From the NCBI RefSeq assembly GCF_010993745.1, contig NZ_WOTN01000001.1, positions 2,235,235 through 2,299,234 on the forward strand: 64,000 bases of DNA. Reading direction: 5' to 3'. Each line of letters begins with the position of its first letter. Position 1 is the stretch's first letter. Shown here one piece after another: positions 20,504 through 29,176 of this stretch. The notes below the pieces were generated by a model. That model worked only from the letters and a program-made list of their open reading frames with translations, did no database searches and had not been told where the DNA came from. The position numbers and the translations under genes were made by a program. The stretch is from Fodinicola acaciae. Its GTDB lineage: Bacteria; Actinomycetota; Actinomycetes; Mycobacteriales; HKI-0501.

Positions 20504-22066
20504 TTACGGCCCGTGCCGGGTCACTGCCGTGTCCGGCTCGGGTGATCTTGGTCCGGTCGGCTGCGGAGCATCCCCGAGGGTGATCTGGAGCCTGTGCAGG
20601 TGCGTGAGTTGGAGCGCCGCGAGCACCACGAGCGCGAGGACACCCAGCGGCGCGGCCAGCCACAGACTGACCGGGTCGATGCGCGACACGTACTGCTGCG
20701 CACCGGCGATCGCGTTCACCGCACCGGTCCACACCTTCTGGTCGGAGCCGACCAATAGCGGCCACACGGTGGCGACCGACTCCACCAGCCAGCTGATCAT
20801 CCACACCGCCGCGGCCGCCGGCAGCGCAGGCACGATGACCGTACCGAACAGGTCGCCACCGGAACGCGCGCGTTGACCGGCGAAAAGCAGCGTGAAGAAG
20901 ACCAGCGCCGGCACGTTGACCAGCACCGGTGAGATCAGGCCGATCCAGGTGTTGAGGCTGCCGACGGCGTGCGCGATCTGGAAGTCGGCGACACTGAGCG
21001 GTGCGGCGGTGACGAACAACCACGGCGCGAACGGGATCAGCAGCAGCTCGCTGAAGCGGCCGAGCGGCCGCAGCCCGCCGATGCCGAAGCCGCCGAGGAA
21101 GGCCAGTCCGACCTGGACAGTAGCCGACAGGAACGACGGACCGATCGTGTTCAGCAGAGTGAGAAACGGGTTCGTCACCGGATGGCCGCCACCGAAACTG
21201 GCGATGATCCACGGCAGTTGCGCGACCACGACGACCAACACGGCGGCCGCGACGGCGATGTAACCGACTGTCTTGCGGCCGGAGGCCGCCGCCTCACCGA
21301 CTGAGATCCGCATCCGGCTGGCCAGGATCAGCGCGAGAGCGCCGATGCCGAGCAGGCCGAGCACGACGCCGAGGGCGGTCGCCGGCACGGCTGCCGCGCC
21401 GAACTGGTAATACACCACGCTCGTACGGAAAATCAGCGCCGCCGGCGTCGTCGGACCCGACCGGCCGCCGAAGACATAGCCGAAGGTGAAGCTCTGCAGG
21501 ACGTACGCGAGCGTCGCGATGGCGGCCAAGCCGGCCACCAGCAGCACGGCGCGCGGTCCGGGGCTACGCAGCGCGGCCAGGCTCGCCAGGCCGCCGATGC
21601 CGAGGAGTGCCGCGACGCTCGCGATCGCGGTCACGAGCACGATCGCCAGCAGTCCGCCACCGAGAAATCCGAGCGTGGCCAGCAGCGACGCGGAAAACGC
21701 GGCCGGTGCGAAGGAGGCGATGCCGACGCAGAAGGCGATGCGTACGATGCGCTGGCCGCCGGCGCCTGACCGCTGCGCTCCGGCCGCGGCCAGCGGCGCG
21801 ACCACCGCGACAACGATCACCGGGACGATCGCCACGGCCACTCCCGCGGCGAGCGACAACAGCGTGTCCGGCAGCAGCTGGCCGTAGTTCGTCAGGCCGG
21901 CGAAGCTCGGCCGGCTCAGCGCGTTGTTGCGCTCGAAGCTGGTGATCACCGTCAGCAATGACGGCAGGACGAGCGTCAACAGCCACGCCAGGCCGGCCGG
22001 TGCGAGCATCGCGAGCGCAACCATCCGGACAGCCGGCGACGCACGGGTCACGGTCGGGTTCGTCAC
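20504..22066 (-). CDS. Large polytopic membrane protein resembling two fused sugar-ABC permease domains
   Basis: The product has 520 residues and about 12-13 hydrophobic segments. The N-terminal third ('VLPSLLTVITSFERNN', 'FAGLTNYGQLL') resembles MalF-type permeases. The C-terminal half ('FSELLLIPFAPWLFVTAAP', 'LNTWIGLISPVLVNVPALVF') resembles the MalG-type half, so it looks like a degenerate two-in-one permease. No binding protein or ATPase gene is adjacent. The canonical EAA loop is not obvious, so transport activity is uncertain. The GTG start at 22066 is preceded by a 700-base gene-free region. A different polytopic family is possible. Confidence 0.65.
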   Translation of the reverse strand: MTNPTVTRASPAVRMVALAMLAPAGLAWLLTLVLPSLLTVITSFERNNALSRPSFAGLTNYGQLLPDTLLSLAAGVAVAIVPVIVVAVVAPLAAAGAQRSGAGGQRIVRIAFCVGIASFAPAAFSASLLATLGFLGGGLLAIVLVTAIASVAALLGIGGLASLAALRSPGPRAVLLVAGLAAIATLAYVLQSFTFGYVFGGRSGPTTPAALIFRTSVVYYQFGAAAVPATALGVVLGLLGIGALALILASRMRISVGEAAASGRKTVGYIAVAAAVLVVVVAQLPWIIASFGGGHPVTNPFLTLLNTIGPSFLSATVQVGLAFLGGFGIGGLRPLGRFSELLLIPFAPWLFVTAAPLSVADFQIAHAVGSLNTWIGLISPVLVNVPALVFFTLLFAGQRARSGGDLFGTVIVPALPAAAAVWMISWLVESVATVWPLLVGSDQKVWTGAVNAIAGAQQYVSRIDPVSLWLAAPLGVLALVVLAALQLTHLHRLQITLGDAPQPTGPRSPEPDTAVTRHGP

Positions 22067-22229
22067 GCGTGCAGTGTGCCACCGTCACGCACCTGTGCTC
22101 GCTGCCAGCAAGCCTCGCTGGTCGGTCACTTGGCGGCAGCACCTCGCGGTCGCTCGTCAGGTCAGTCAAATGCGCCTCAGGGTCTGTGAATTCTCGGTGG
22201 CTGGGTATGTTTCATTGCGTTTGGAGTAG

Positions 22230-22480
22230 TTGGGGCTTCCCTGATTGTTGCGTTGGGGGTGGCTTCGCCTTCGCGGCGGGCGACCTCAAGGGGGAGGGCG
22301 CGGGGTTCCGCTGTTGCTTCAAACCGGACATACGTGTGGCAAGAGGGCTGTCTCGCGTCGAGTGCCGGGATTTTCGCCGCGTTGGACGTCCAACGGCGCT
22401 GAAAGTACGGCAGCCGGCGAGATTGACGTGCCGTGGAGCGCTAAATGTCCATATTTGGTGTCTTGTTAAACATGTATTAC
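22230..22480 (-). repeat. Intergenic repeat, short copy (inverted partner of 7426-7835)
   Basis: The minus strand reads the same ordered blocks as the copy near 7426: GTAATAC-TGTTTAACAAG at the 22480 end, GACATTTAGCGCTCCAC near 22433-22449, and CCTTGAGGTCGCCCGCCGCG near 22275-22295, followed by a diverged A/C-rich tail. It lacks the extra 150-170 bases of the other copy. The space 22067-22771 has no convincing gene; apart from this repeat and the element at 22579-22745 I see nothing in it. Open frames crossing it differ from those in the other copy. Confidence 0.6.
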
Positions 22481-22578
22481 AGCGCGAGTGGCGTATCTGA
22501 CACCACTCGGCGTCGAATGGGGCCAAAAAAAATACCGCACTCGACGAACCGGACCATATTGCCGTGTCGCGGCTAGCA

Positions 22579-22745
22579 GTTTCGAAGTCCCACGTGGATG
22601 AGAGTAGAGATCCAAACGTCGTCTGGCGGTGCGGCGGGACCGCCCGGCCTGTGGCAGCGCCACGTGGGCCGTTTCGCCGTGCCGTCAGGCGGCCCGAGAC
22701 AGATGTGACAGCGGCTCGGCTATCGCCGCGGTGGGACTTCGAAAC
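22579..22745. repeat. 167-base element with 15-base terminal inverted repeats
   Basis: GTTTCGAAGTCCCAC at 22579-22593 is the exact reverse complement of GTGGGACTTCGAAAC at 22731-22745. The 137-base interior has no gene. CCACGTGG-type words occur just inside the left end and again in the middle. The size and perfect ends suggest a MITE-like or palindromic intergenic element, but no clear target duplication is seen (left flank ...GGCTAGCA, right flank AGGCCCTAG...). A very long hairpin at the rarA 3' end is the alternative. Confidence 0.5.
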
Positions 22746-22755
22746 AGGCCCTAGC

Positions 22756-22770
22756 GTCCCGACTCGGGAC
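22756..22770 (-). terminator. Hairpin immediately after rarA
   Basis: GTCCCGA and TCGGGAC (22756-22770) form a 7-base stem with a single-base centre directly after the rarA stop codon (22772-22774), flanked by CTAG on both sides. The loop is too tight for all 7 pairs, so 5-6 would form. Confidence 0.4.
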
Positions 22771-22771
22771 A

Positions 22772-24103
22772 CTAGTCCTCGCCGCGGATGACCTTGCGGA
22801 GTTTGGGCAGCCGGTCGGCGATCTCGGACTCGCGGCCGCGGCGCGTCGGCTCGTAGTAATCGACGCCGACGAGGTCGTCCGGCGCGTACTGTTGCCGCGC
22901 CACACCGGCGGATTCGTTGTGCGGATAGACATAACCCTCGCCGTGGCCATGCCGCTTGGCGCCGGCGTAGTGCGCGTCGCGGAGGGCCGGCGGCACGGCG
23001 CCTGTCTTGCCGGCGCGTACGTCCGCGGTCGCCGCACCGATCGCCGTGGTGACGGCGTTGGACTTCGGTGCGGTGGCAAGGTGTACGACGCCGTGCGCGA
23101 GGTTGAGCTGTGCCTCCGGCAGTCCGACCAACTGTACGGTCTGCGCAACCGCGACCGCCGTCTGCAGCGCGGTCGGGTCGGCCATGCCGATGTCCTCGCT
23201 GGCGAAGATCATCAGCCGCCGCGCGATGAACCGCGGGTCCTCCCCCGCGACCAGCATCCGTGCCAGCCAGTGCAGCGCCGCGTCCACATCCGACCCGCGC
23301 ATGCTCTTGATGAACGCCGAAACGATGTCGTAATGCTGGTCGCCGTCACGGTCGTATTTCACCGCGGCGGTGTCGACCGCCTTCTCCGCGACCTCCAGGT
23401 CGATCTCGGCTTTTCCCAGCGCCAGAGCCGATCCGGCGGCGGCTTCCAGTGTCGTGAGCGCGCGCCGCGCGTCGCCGCCGGCAAGGCGGACGAGGTGATC
23501 GCGCGCCTGCGCGGAGATCGTCACCGCGTTGTTCAGCCCGCGCTGATCGGTGAGGGCGCGGTCGAGAACATCACCGATGTCGTCGTCAGTGAGCGCCTGC
23601 AATGTCAGCAGCAGCGACCGGGAAAGCAACGGCGACACCACGGAAAACGACGGGTTCTCGGTGGTGGCGGCCATCAGCGTGACCGTACGGTCCTCGACCG
23701 CGCCGAGCAGCGAATCCTGCTGTGTCTTGGAAAACCGGTGCACCTCGTCGATGAACAGCACCGTCTGCTTGCCGTTGAATCCCAGCTCGCGCTTGGCGCT
23801 CTCGATGACCGCGCGCACCTCCTTGACGCCGGCGTTGAGCGCCGACAGCGCCGCGAACCGCCGGCTGGTCGCGGCGGAGACGATCTGCGCGATCGTCGTC
23901 TTGCCGCTGCCGGGCGGACCCCACAGGATCACCGACAGCGGCGCGTCGCCCTCCACCAACCGCCGCAACGGCGAGCCGGGATGCAACAGGTGCCGCTGGC
24001 CGATCAGCTCGTCGAGAGTGCGCGGCCGCATCCGTACGGCCAGCGGTGCCACCTTCGCCGCCGCGTCCTCGGCGGCCGAGTCGAACAGGCTTTCGGGTTC
24101 CAC
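22772..24103 (-). CDS. rarA: Replication-associated recombination protein A (RarA/MgsA AAA+ ATPase)
   Basis: The product has 443 residues. Walker A 'GPPGSGKTT' is near residue 62-70, Walker B '[10 protein letters not shown]', sensor 1 'ATTENPSF', the arginine-finger region 'LLSRSLLL', and the C-terminal tetramerisation domain '[22 protein letters not shown]' with '[12 protein letters not shown]'. RarA acts at stalled forks and single-strand/double-strand junctions. The GTG at 24103 gives the family-typical short N-terminus 'PESLFD'. It lies between aspS/hisS and alaS, as in related genomes, but transcription probably ends at the hairpin downstream. Confidence 0.96.
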   Translation of the reverse strand: MEPESLFDSAAEDAAAKVAPLAVRMRPRTLDELIGQRHLLHPGSPLRRLVEGDAPLSVILWGPPGSGKTTIAQIVSAATSRRFAALSALNAGVKEVRAVIESAKRELGFNGKQTVLFIDEVHRFSKTQQDSLLGAVEDRTVTLMAATTENPSFSVVSPLLSRSLLLTLQALTDDDIGDVLDRALTDQRGLNNAVTISAQARDHLVRLAGGDARRALTTLEAAAGSALALGKAEIDLEVAEKAVDTAAVKYDRDGDQHYDIVSAFIKSMRGSDVDAALHWLARMLVAGEDPRFIARRLMIFASEDIGMADPTALQTAVAVAQTVQLVGLPEAQLNLAHGVVHLATAPKSNAVTTAIGAATADVRAGKTGAVPPALRDAHYAGAKRHGHGEGYVYPHNESAGVARQQYAPDDLVGVDYYEPTRRGRESEIADRLPKLRKVIRGED

Positions 24104-24147
24104 GCCACGAGCCTACGTGGTGGCGTGGAACCCGTCCCGCGTCACCG

Positions 24148-26061
24148 CTAACCGACGGTGAACCGCACGTCCGCGGCCTTCACATAGCCGACCCGGTGGC
24201 CGAGCTGGATCTCGTAGAACACCGTCTTCCCGCGTACGACGGTGTGGTCCAGCGGCAGCGACTTGTCGATGGTCGGGGCGTAGTAGTACTCGGTCGGACC
24301 GACGCCGCCGAAGGCGTACTTCTGGCCGGCGAGCAGCTTGTACTGCAGCGGCGACACGGTGTTCGGCGGGATCTCGGCCGGATACTCGCTGGCGTCGGGA
24401 TAGGCGCCGCCGTAGACCGGGATCGAGGCCAGGCCCGGTTTCGGCGTCACCAACACGGCGTGCGTGGACACGGTCGCGGGTGCCTGGCGGCTGTCCCGGA
24501 ACCATCCCTCGAAGCCGTCGTACCAGATCGCCGTCCAGTCGCCGCGGCGCTCGGCCACCGCGTAGATCTGGCCGGTGCTGACCTTGTCACCCCAGTCGCA
24601 GTGCCTGGTGGTGCCGGGGCTGCCGTCCGGATGCAGCGCCGGGTCGGAGATCAGCGGCGCGCTGTCGGACGGTGCCGTGTGCAGCTGGACGGTCGAGGTG
24701 CCGGTGCCGGGGATCGGTACGCTCGGACCGGTGTCCGGACAGGACATCAGCGGTTCGGTCCGCCGGTCCGACGGCAGGATCATGACCACCGACGAGCGGC
24801 CGTGGCCCCAGCCGCGCAGCGGCGCGCCGAGCAGGTCGAAGTAGTGCTGCCAGTCCCAGTACGCCGCCGGGTCCCAGTGCATGCCGGCCACGCCGCGCTG
24901 CGTCAGGCTCGGCACATTGTCGTGGCCGATGATGTGCTGGCGGTCCAGCGGGATGCCATAGCGCTGCGCCAGATAGCGCACCAGCCGCGACGACGACCGA
25001 TACAGCTCCTCGGTGTACCAACTGCCGCCGGCGTCGGCGTAGCCCTCGTGCTCGATGCCGACCGAGTGCGTGTTGACGTACCAGTTGCCGGCCTGCCAGG
25101 CCACGTCCTTCGTACGCACCATCTGCGTCACGTGACCGTCGGCCGACCGCAACACATAATGCGCGGAGGTGAATTTCAGCGGGTTCTGGAAGATCGCGAT
25201 CGAGTCCGCGTACGTCTCTTCGGTGTCGTGGATGACGACCGTGTTGATCCGGTTGGTGCGCGGCCGGTCGGCGGTGTCGTAGTTGCCGTAGTTGCCCTTG
25301 TCGGTGCCGTCGCCGTTGAGCTTGTACGCGGCCGGCTGGAAGTCGCAGCCGAGCCGGGCCGGGCAGTCGGTGCCGGGCTGGTTGGGCGCGCCCTGCGCCG
25401 CGACGGAGCGATCGGCGGCGAGCGTGATGGTCTGCCCCTCGGCGGTCGTACGACTGGCGCCGGTGCGAATCACGTCGAAGACGTCCGCGGCGTAGGAGTC
25501 GCTGCCGGTGACGGCCTTGACCGCCGGATACCAGCCGGCGACCGACGACGGCAGCGTGCCGTGGCCGAGCTGCCTGGCCTGCGCGGCCAGCACCGCCGCA
25601 CCGCCGAGCAGGTTCTGGCGTGCGTCCGTGCGCAACGTGCTCGCCGGCACGTGCAGCAGGCTCGCGGCGCGCGGCAGCGTGTCGTCCTTGGCCGCGGTCG
25701 GCACTGCCTTGGTGGTGGCCGCCGGCGCCGTGGCCGGACGACTGGTGTCGCCGCGCGCGTCGTCGCCGAAGTCACCCTTGTGCGTACGCGCGTAGTCGGC
25801 GCGCAGCGTTGTCATGTCGGTGAGGTGCATCGGTCCGTAGCCGCCGGCGGTCGACGGCTTGCCGGCGTGGCTGTCCCATTGCGACGCCAGATAGGACACC
25901 GCAAGCAGCACCGGCTCCGGCACTCCGGACGCGGCCGACGCGGTCGCGAAGTCGGCCTGCGACACGCCGTTCGCGGCGGCCGTCACCGGCGAGGCCGCCA
26001 CCAGACCGGCACCGACCAGCAGCGCGGTGACGGCGCTGGCCCCAACCTGTCGTATCGACAC
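24148..26061 (-). CDS. Secreted N-acetylmuramoyl-L-alanine amidase (Amidase_2) with accessory domains
   Basis: The product has 637 residues. A signal peptide ends near residue 28 (LVAASPVTAAA). Residues 30-200 look like a helical lysozyme-like or cell-wall-binding region ('SGVPEPVLLAVSYLASQWDSH'). The Amidase_2 domain spans about 270-415, with 'VVIHDTEET' (His278), 'HSVGIEHEG', 'IIGHDNVP' (His380) and 'MHWDP' (Asp397) as likely zinc ligands. The C-terminal 200 residues hold two SH3-like segments ('WTAIWYDGFEGWFRDS', 'LGHRVGYVKAADVRF'). It would cut the lactyl-Ala bond of peptidoglycan outside the cell, in wall turnover or lysis of other cells. It is monocistronic between rarA and an iron-uptake lipoprotein. 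Confidence 0.9.
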   Translation of the reverse strand: MSIRQVGASAVTALLVGAGLVAASPVTAAANGVSQADFATASAASGVPEPVLLAVSYLASQWDSHAGKPSTAGGYGPMHLTDMTTLRADYARTHKGDFGDDARGDTSRPATAPAATTKAVPTAAKDDTLPRAASLLHVPASTLRTDARQNLLGGAAVLAAQARQLGHGTLPSSVAGWYPAVKAVTGSDSYAADVFDVIRTGASRTTAEGQTITLAADRSVAAQGAPNQPGTDCPARLGCDFQPAAYKLNGDGTDKGNYGNYDTADRPRTNRINTVVIHDTEETYADSIAIFQNPLKFTSAHYVLRSADGHVTQMVRTKDVAWQAGNWYVNTHSVGIEHEGYADAGGSWYTEELYRSSSRLVRYLAQRYGIPLDRQHIIGHDNVPSLTQRGVAGMHWDPAAYWDWQHYFDLLGAPLRGWGHGRSSVVMILPSDRRTEPLMSCPDTGPSVPIPGTGTSTVQLHTAPSDSAPLISDPALHPDGSPGTTRHCDWGDKVSTGQIYAVAERRGDWTAIWYDGFEGWFRDSRQAPATVSTHAVLVTPKPGLASIPVYGGAYPDASEYPAEIPPNTVSPLQYKLLAGQKYAFGGVGPTEYYYAPTIDKSLPLDHTVVRGKTVFYEIQLGHRVGYVKAADVRFTVG

Positions 26062-26182
26062 GAAGACTCCCCTCTGTGAGCTGAGGGAACGCTAGCGGGT
26101 GACGGCCGTACTTGTCTCTAGTCTTCGGTCATTAAAAACTTCGTGGCGGCGATTGACGGCAAGGAATTACCAACCTCAGTCG

Positions 26183-27169
26183 TCAGTGGAGCGCGGCCGC
26201 CATTTTCGGCACGAGGCGGTCCAAAGCGTACGGAATGCTCAGCACGTCGTTGCAGGACATGGCCAATCCCTCGTCCTGCAGGCTCAACCGGATCACCGCC
26301 TTGCGCCTGGCCACATTGAGACCGTTGAAAATCTGGTCGGTGTCGACGGCTTTCGCGGACGTCGCGTCGAAAGAGATGATCACCACCAGGTCGGCCTCCA
26401 TCAGGTCGGCCTTCTCGCGGCTGATCGGCACGGTGAACCGGCTGGTGCCGAGCGCGTCGACCCTCGGCGCCGGCTTCAGTCCCAGTGCCGCCATGAACTG
26501 CATGCGGCCGTCCTGACGGGTGTAGGCGTTGTATGTGCCGGCCGCGGCGCTGTAGACCGACGCAACGACCACGGTCTTGCCGGCGAACGCCAGATTCGCC
26601 TTCCTGGCTTGGGAAAACCGGTCGTTGACGCCGGCCACCAGCCCGTCGGCGCGCGACTGCTGCCACAGCGCGGTCGCGATCGCCCGCGCCTGTTTGTCCC
26701 ACGGCACACCCCAGTCGATGTAGCCGGCCGGCGCGGCGACCACCGGCGCGAGCTGGCTGAGCTTGTCGTAGCGGTCCTTGGTGAGGTCGTTCTGCACCGC
26801 CAGGATGAGATCCGGCCGCAGCTTGGCGACGCCTTCGAGGCTGATGTCGCTGGTGCCGTTGACGTACAGCTGCGGCCGCGCCCTGCCGAGCTGCCTCTCG
26901 GCCCACGGTCCGACGCCGGTCGGCGTACCGACGAAGTTGGCGATCGACACCGGCGTGACGCCGAGCTCGAGCGCGACGTCGTGGTCCGTGGTGCCGAGCG
27001 AGACGACGCGCCGCGGCTTTCTGGCGACCGTGGTGATGCCGAACTTGTGCCGGATCCGCACGCCGTCCGCCGCGGCACCGCCGGTCTGACCCGAACCGCA
27101 CGCCGTCAGACCGAGCAGTCCCGCGCCACCGAGGCCGGCCAGCACCGTACGCCTGTCGATCGCCATCAT
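26183..27169 (-). CDS. Iron-siderophore ABC transporter substrate-binding lipoprotein (FepB/FecB-like)
   Basis: The product has 328 residues. A signal peptide with Arg-Arg (AIDRRTVLAGLGGAG) ends in the lipobox L-T-A-C at residues 21-24, so the protein is a lipoprotein, possibly Tat-exported. The helical-backbone binding fold is shown by 'VVSLGTTDHDVALELGVTPV', 'LRPDLILAVQND', 'AGVNDRFSQA' and 'DLVVIISFDATS'. It would capture ferric siderophore outside the cell. ATG at 27169 or 27166 follows GGAGGG. A DtxR/IdeR-type iron box lies 13 bases upstream of the start. No permease or ATPase gene is adjacent, so it must share a transporter encoded elsewhere. Confidence 0.92.
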   Translation of the reverse strand: MMAIDRRTVLAGLGGAGLLGLTACGSGQTGGAAADGVRIRHKFGITTVARKPRRVVSLGTTDHDVALELGVTPVSIANFVGTPTGVGPWAERQLGRARPQLYVNGTSDISLEGVAKLRPDLILAVQNDLTKDRYDKLSQLAPVVAAPAGYIDWGVPWDKQARAIATALWQQSRADGLVAGVNDRFSQARKANLAFAGKTVVVASVYSAAAGTYNAYTRQDGRMQFMAALGLKPAPRVDALGTSRFTVPISREKADLMEADLVVIISFDATSAKAVDTDQIFNGLNVARRKAVIRLSLQDEGLAMSCNDVLSIPYALDRLVPKMAAALH

Positions 27170-27181
27170 CCCTCCATCCAC

Positions 27182-27200
27182 TAAGGCAAGCCTCACCTTA
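27182..27200 (-). promoter_or_regulatory. IdeR/DmdR1-type iron box
   Basis: On the minus strand the 19-mer reads TAAGGTGAGGCTTGCCTTA. It is a near-palindrome matching the actinobacterial iron-box pattern (TTAGGTTAGGCTAACCTAA) at most positions. It lies just upstream of the siderophore-binding lipoprotein, implying repression by the iron-bound regulator and expression in iron shortage. Confidence 0.8.
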
Positions 27201-27270
27201 GCTTTCGTGGATGGACGGCGACAGGTCCCCCGCACGCATCACGAGAGGAGCAGGCGGAAGACCGTACGGC

Positions 27271-29028
27271 CTATTCCGGCTTGGCGTCGATGCCGGCTTC
27301 CTTGCGCTGTTGCGCGGTGATCGGCGCCGGAGCACCGGTCAGCGGGTCGAAACCGCCGCCGGTCTTCGGAAACGCGATCACGTCCCGGATCGAGTCCGAG
27401 CCGGCCAGCAGCGCGGTGATCCGGTCCCAGCCGAAGGCGATGCCGCCGTGCGGCGGCGGGCCGTACTGGAAGGCGTCGAGCAGGAAGCCGAACTTCTCCT
27501 GCGCCTCGTCCTCACCCAGACCCATGATCTCGAAGACCCGCTTCTGCACGTCGCGGTTGTGGATACGGATGGAGCCGCCGCCGATCTCGTTGCCGTTGCA
27601 GACGATGTCGTACGCGTAGGCCAGCGCGTTGCCGGGGTCCTTGTCGAAGGAGTCGATCCACTCCGGCTTCGGCGAGGTGAAGGCGTGGTGCACGGCGGTC
27701 CACTTGCCGCTGCCGACCGCCACGTCGCCGGCGCTGACCGCGGCCTCGGCCGGCTCGAACAGCGGCGCGTCGACGACCCACACGAACGACCAGGCACTCT
27801 CGTCGATCAGGCCGAGGCGGTGACCGATCTCGACCCGCGCCGCGCCAAGCAGAGCGCGCGCCGACGACGGGTCGCCGGCGCCGAAGAAGACCGCGTCGCC
27901 GACCTGCGCACCGGTGGCCGCGGCCAGGCCGGCGCGCTCGGACTCGGACAGGTTCTTGGCGACCGGACCGCCGAGCGTGCCGTCCTCCAGGAACGTCACG
28001 TACGCCAGGCCGCGCGCACCGCGCTGCTTGGCCCACTCCTGCCACGCGTCGAACTGCCGCCGCGGCAGCGAGGCACCGCCGGCCATCACCACGGAACCGA
28101 CGTACGGCGCCTGGAAGACCCGGAACGGCGTCTGCGCGAAGTACGCCGTCATGTCGGTCAGCTCCAGGCCAAACCGCAGGTCCGGCTTGTCGGTGCCATA
28201 GCGGCTCATGGCGTCCGCGTACGTGATCCGCGGGATCGGCGTCAGCACCTCGTGGCCGATCAGCCGCCACAGCGCGGCCAGCAGCTCCTCGGTGAGCGCG
28301 ATGACGTCGTCCTGCTCCACGAAGGACATCTCGATGTCCAGCTGGGTGAACTCCGGCTGCCGGTCGGCGCGGAAGTCCTCGTCGCGATAGCACCGCGCGA
28401 TCTGGTAATAGCGCTCCATGCCACCGACCATCAGCAGCTGCTTGAACAGCTGCGGCGACTGCGGCAGCGCATACCAGGAGCCCGGCCGCAGCCGTGCCGG
28501 CACCACGAAGTCGCGCGCGCCTTCCGGCGTCGAGCGGGTCATCGTCGGCGTCTCGATCTCGACGAAGTCGTGCCGGTGCAACACCTCGCGGGCCGTACGG
28601 CTGACCTCGCTGCGCAGCCGGATCGCGCGTCCCGGCGCGGTGCGGCGCAGGTCGAGATAGCGGTATTTCAGCCGTACGTCCTCGCCGACGTCGACGTGGT
28701 CGTCGATCTGGAACGGCAGCGGCGCCGCCTCCGACAGCACCTCCAACTCGTCGGCGATGACCTCGATCGCGCCGGTCGGGATAGCGTCGTTGGCATTGCC
28801 TTCCGGCCGCTCGGCAACCTGGCCGGTGACCTTGATGCAGTATTCGTTGCGGAGGTTGTGCGCCACCTCCTCGTCGCGCACCACCACCTGCGCGACGCCG
28901 GACGCGTCCCGCAGGTCGAGGAAGGCCACCCCGCCGTGGTCGCGGCGGCGCGCGACCCAGCCGGCCAGCGTCACGGTCTGGCCGGCGTGCGACGAGCGCA
29001 GCGTGCCGGCCTCATGCGTACGTATCAC
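27271..29028 (-). CDS. aspS: Aspartyl-tRNA synthetase (bacterial type)
   Basis: The product has 585 residues with the large bacterial insertion. The N-terminal OB-fold anticodon-binding domain includes '[21 protein letters not shown]', then class II motifs 2 ('[26 protein letters not shown]') and 3 ('[15 protein letters not shown]'), with the GAD domain between. It may be non-discriminating (Asp/Asn), as in many actinobacteria that lack AsnRS. The GTG at 29028 has AGGAG 6 bases upstream. In many relatives it is next to hisS; here 8 kb of sigma/propeller genes separate them. Confidence 0.97.
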   Translation of the reverse strand: MIRTHEAGTLRSSHAGQTVTLAGWVARRRDHGGVAFLDLRDASGVAQVVVRDEEVAHNLRNEYCIKVTGQVAERPEGNANDAIPTGAIEVIADELEVLSEAAPLPFQIDDHVDVGEDVRLKYRYLDLRRTAPGRAIRLRSEVSRTAREVLHRHDFVEIETPTMTRSTPEGARDFVVPARLRPGSWYALPQSPQLFKQLLMVGGMERYYQIARCYRDEDFRADRQPEFTQLDIEMSFVEQDDVIALTEELLAALWRLIGHEVLTPIPRITYADAMSRYGTDKPDLRFGLELTDMTAYFAQTPFRVFQAPYVGSVVMAGGASLPRRQFDAWQEWAKQRGARGLAYVTFLEDGTLGGPVAKNLSESERAGLAAATGAQVGDAVFFGAGDPSSARALLGAARVEIGHRLGLIDESAWSFVWVVDAPLFEPAEAAVSAGDVAVGSGKWTAVHHAFTSPKPEWIDSFDKDPGNALAYAYDIVCNGNEIGGGSIRIHNRDVQKRVFEIMGLGEDEAQEKFGFLLDAFQYGPPPHGGIAFGWDRITALLAGSDSIRDVIAFPKTGGGFDPLTGAPAPITAQQRKEAGIDAKPE

Positions 29029-29120
29029 GAGAACTCCTGTTGTCTTGGCATGGTCGATGGTCAGTTGCGACTACCGACCGGTATCTCGCGTACGCACGAC
29101 TCCCCCTCGACACACAAAGC

Positions 29121-29153
29121 GACGGACCGGTCCATGGTACGGACCGGCCCGTC
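29121..29153 (-). terminator. Hairpin after the first sigma/propeller module
   Basis: GACGGACCGGTCC (29121-29133) pairs with GGACCGGCCCGTC (29141-29153), 12 of 13 positions, around a 7-base loop. It lies 24 bases beyond the stop of the propeller gene at 29177 and before aspS, so it probably insulates aspS from the sigma array. Confidence 0.6.
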
Positions 29154-29176
29154 ACCGCCACGAACTGGTTTCGGCG

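Noticed and set aside
21564-22169. 201-codon minus-strand open frame beginning at 22169
   Set aside because: A frame shadow of the polytopic membrane protein with Arg/Gly-rich content and no hydrophobic pattern.
22212-22772. 186-codon minus-strand open frame upstream of the large permease-like gene
   Set aside because: It crosses the repeat copy and both arms of the 15-base inverted repeat; composition is Arg/Ser/Pro-rich as expected of non-coding GC-rich DNA.
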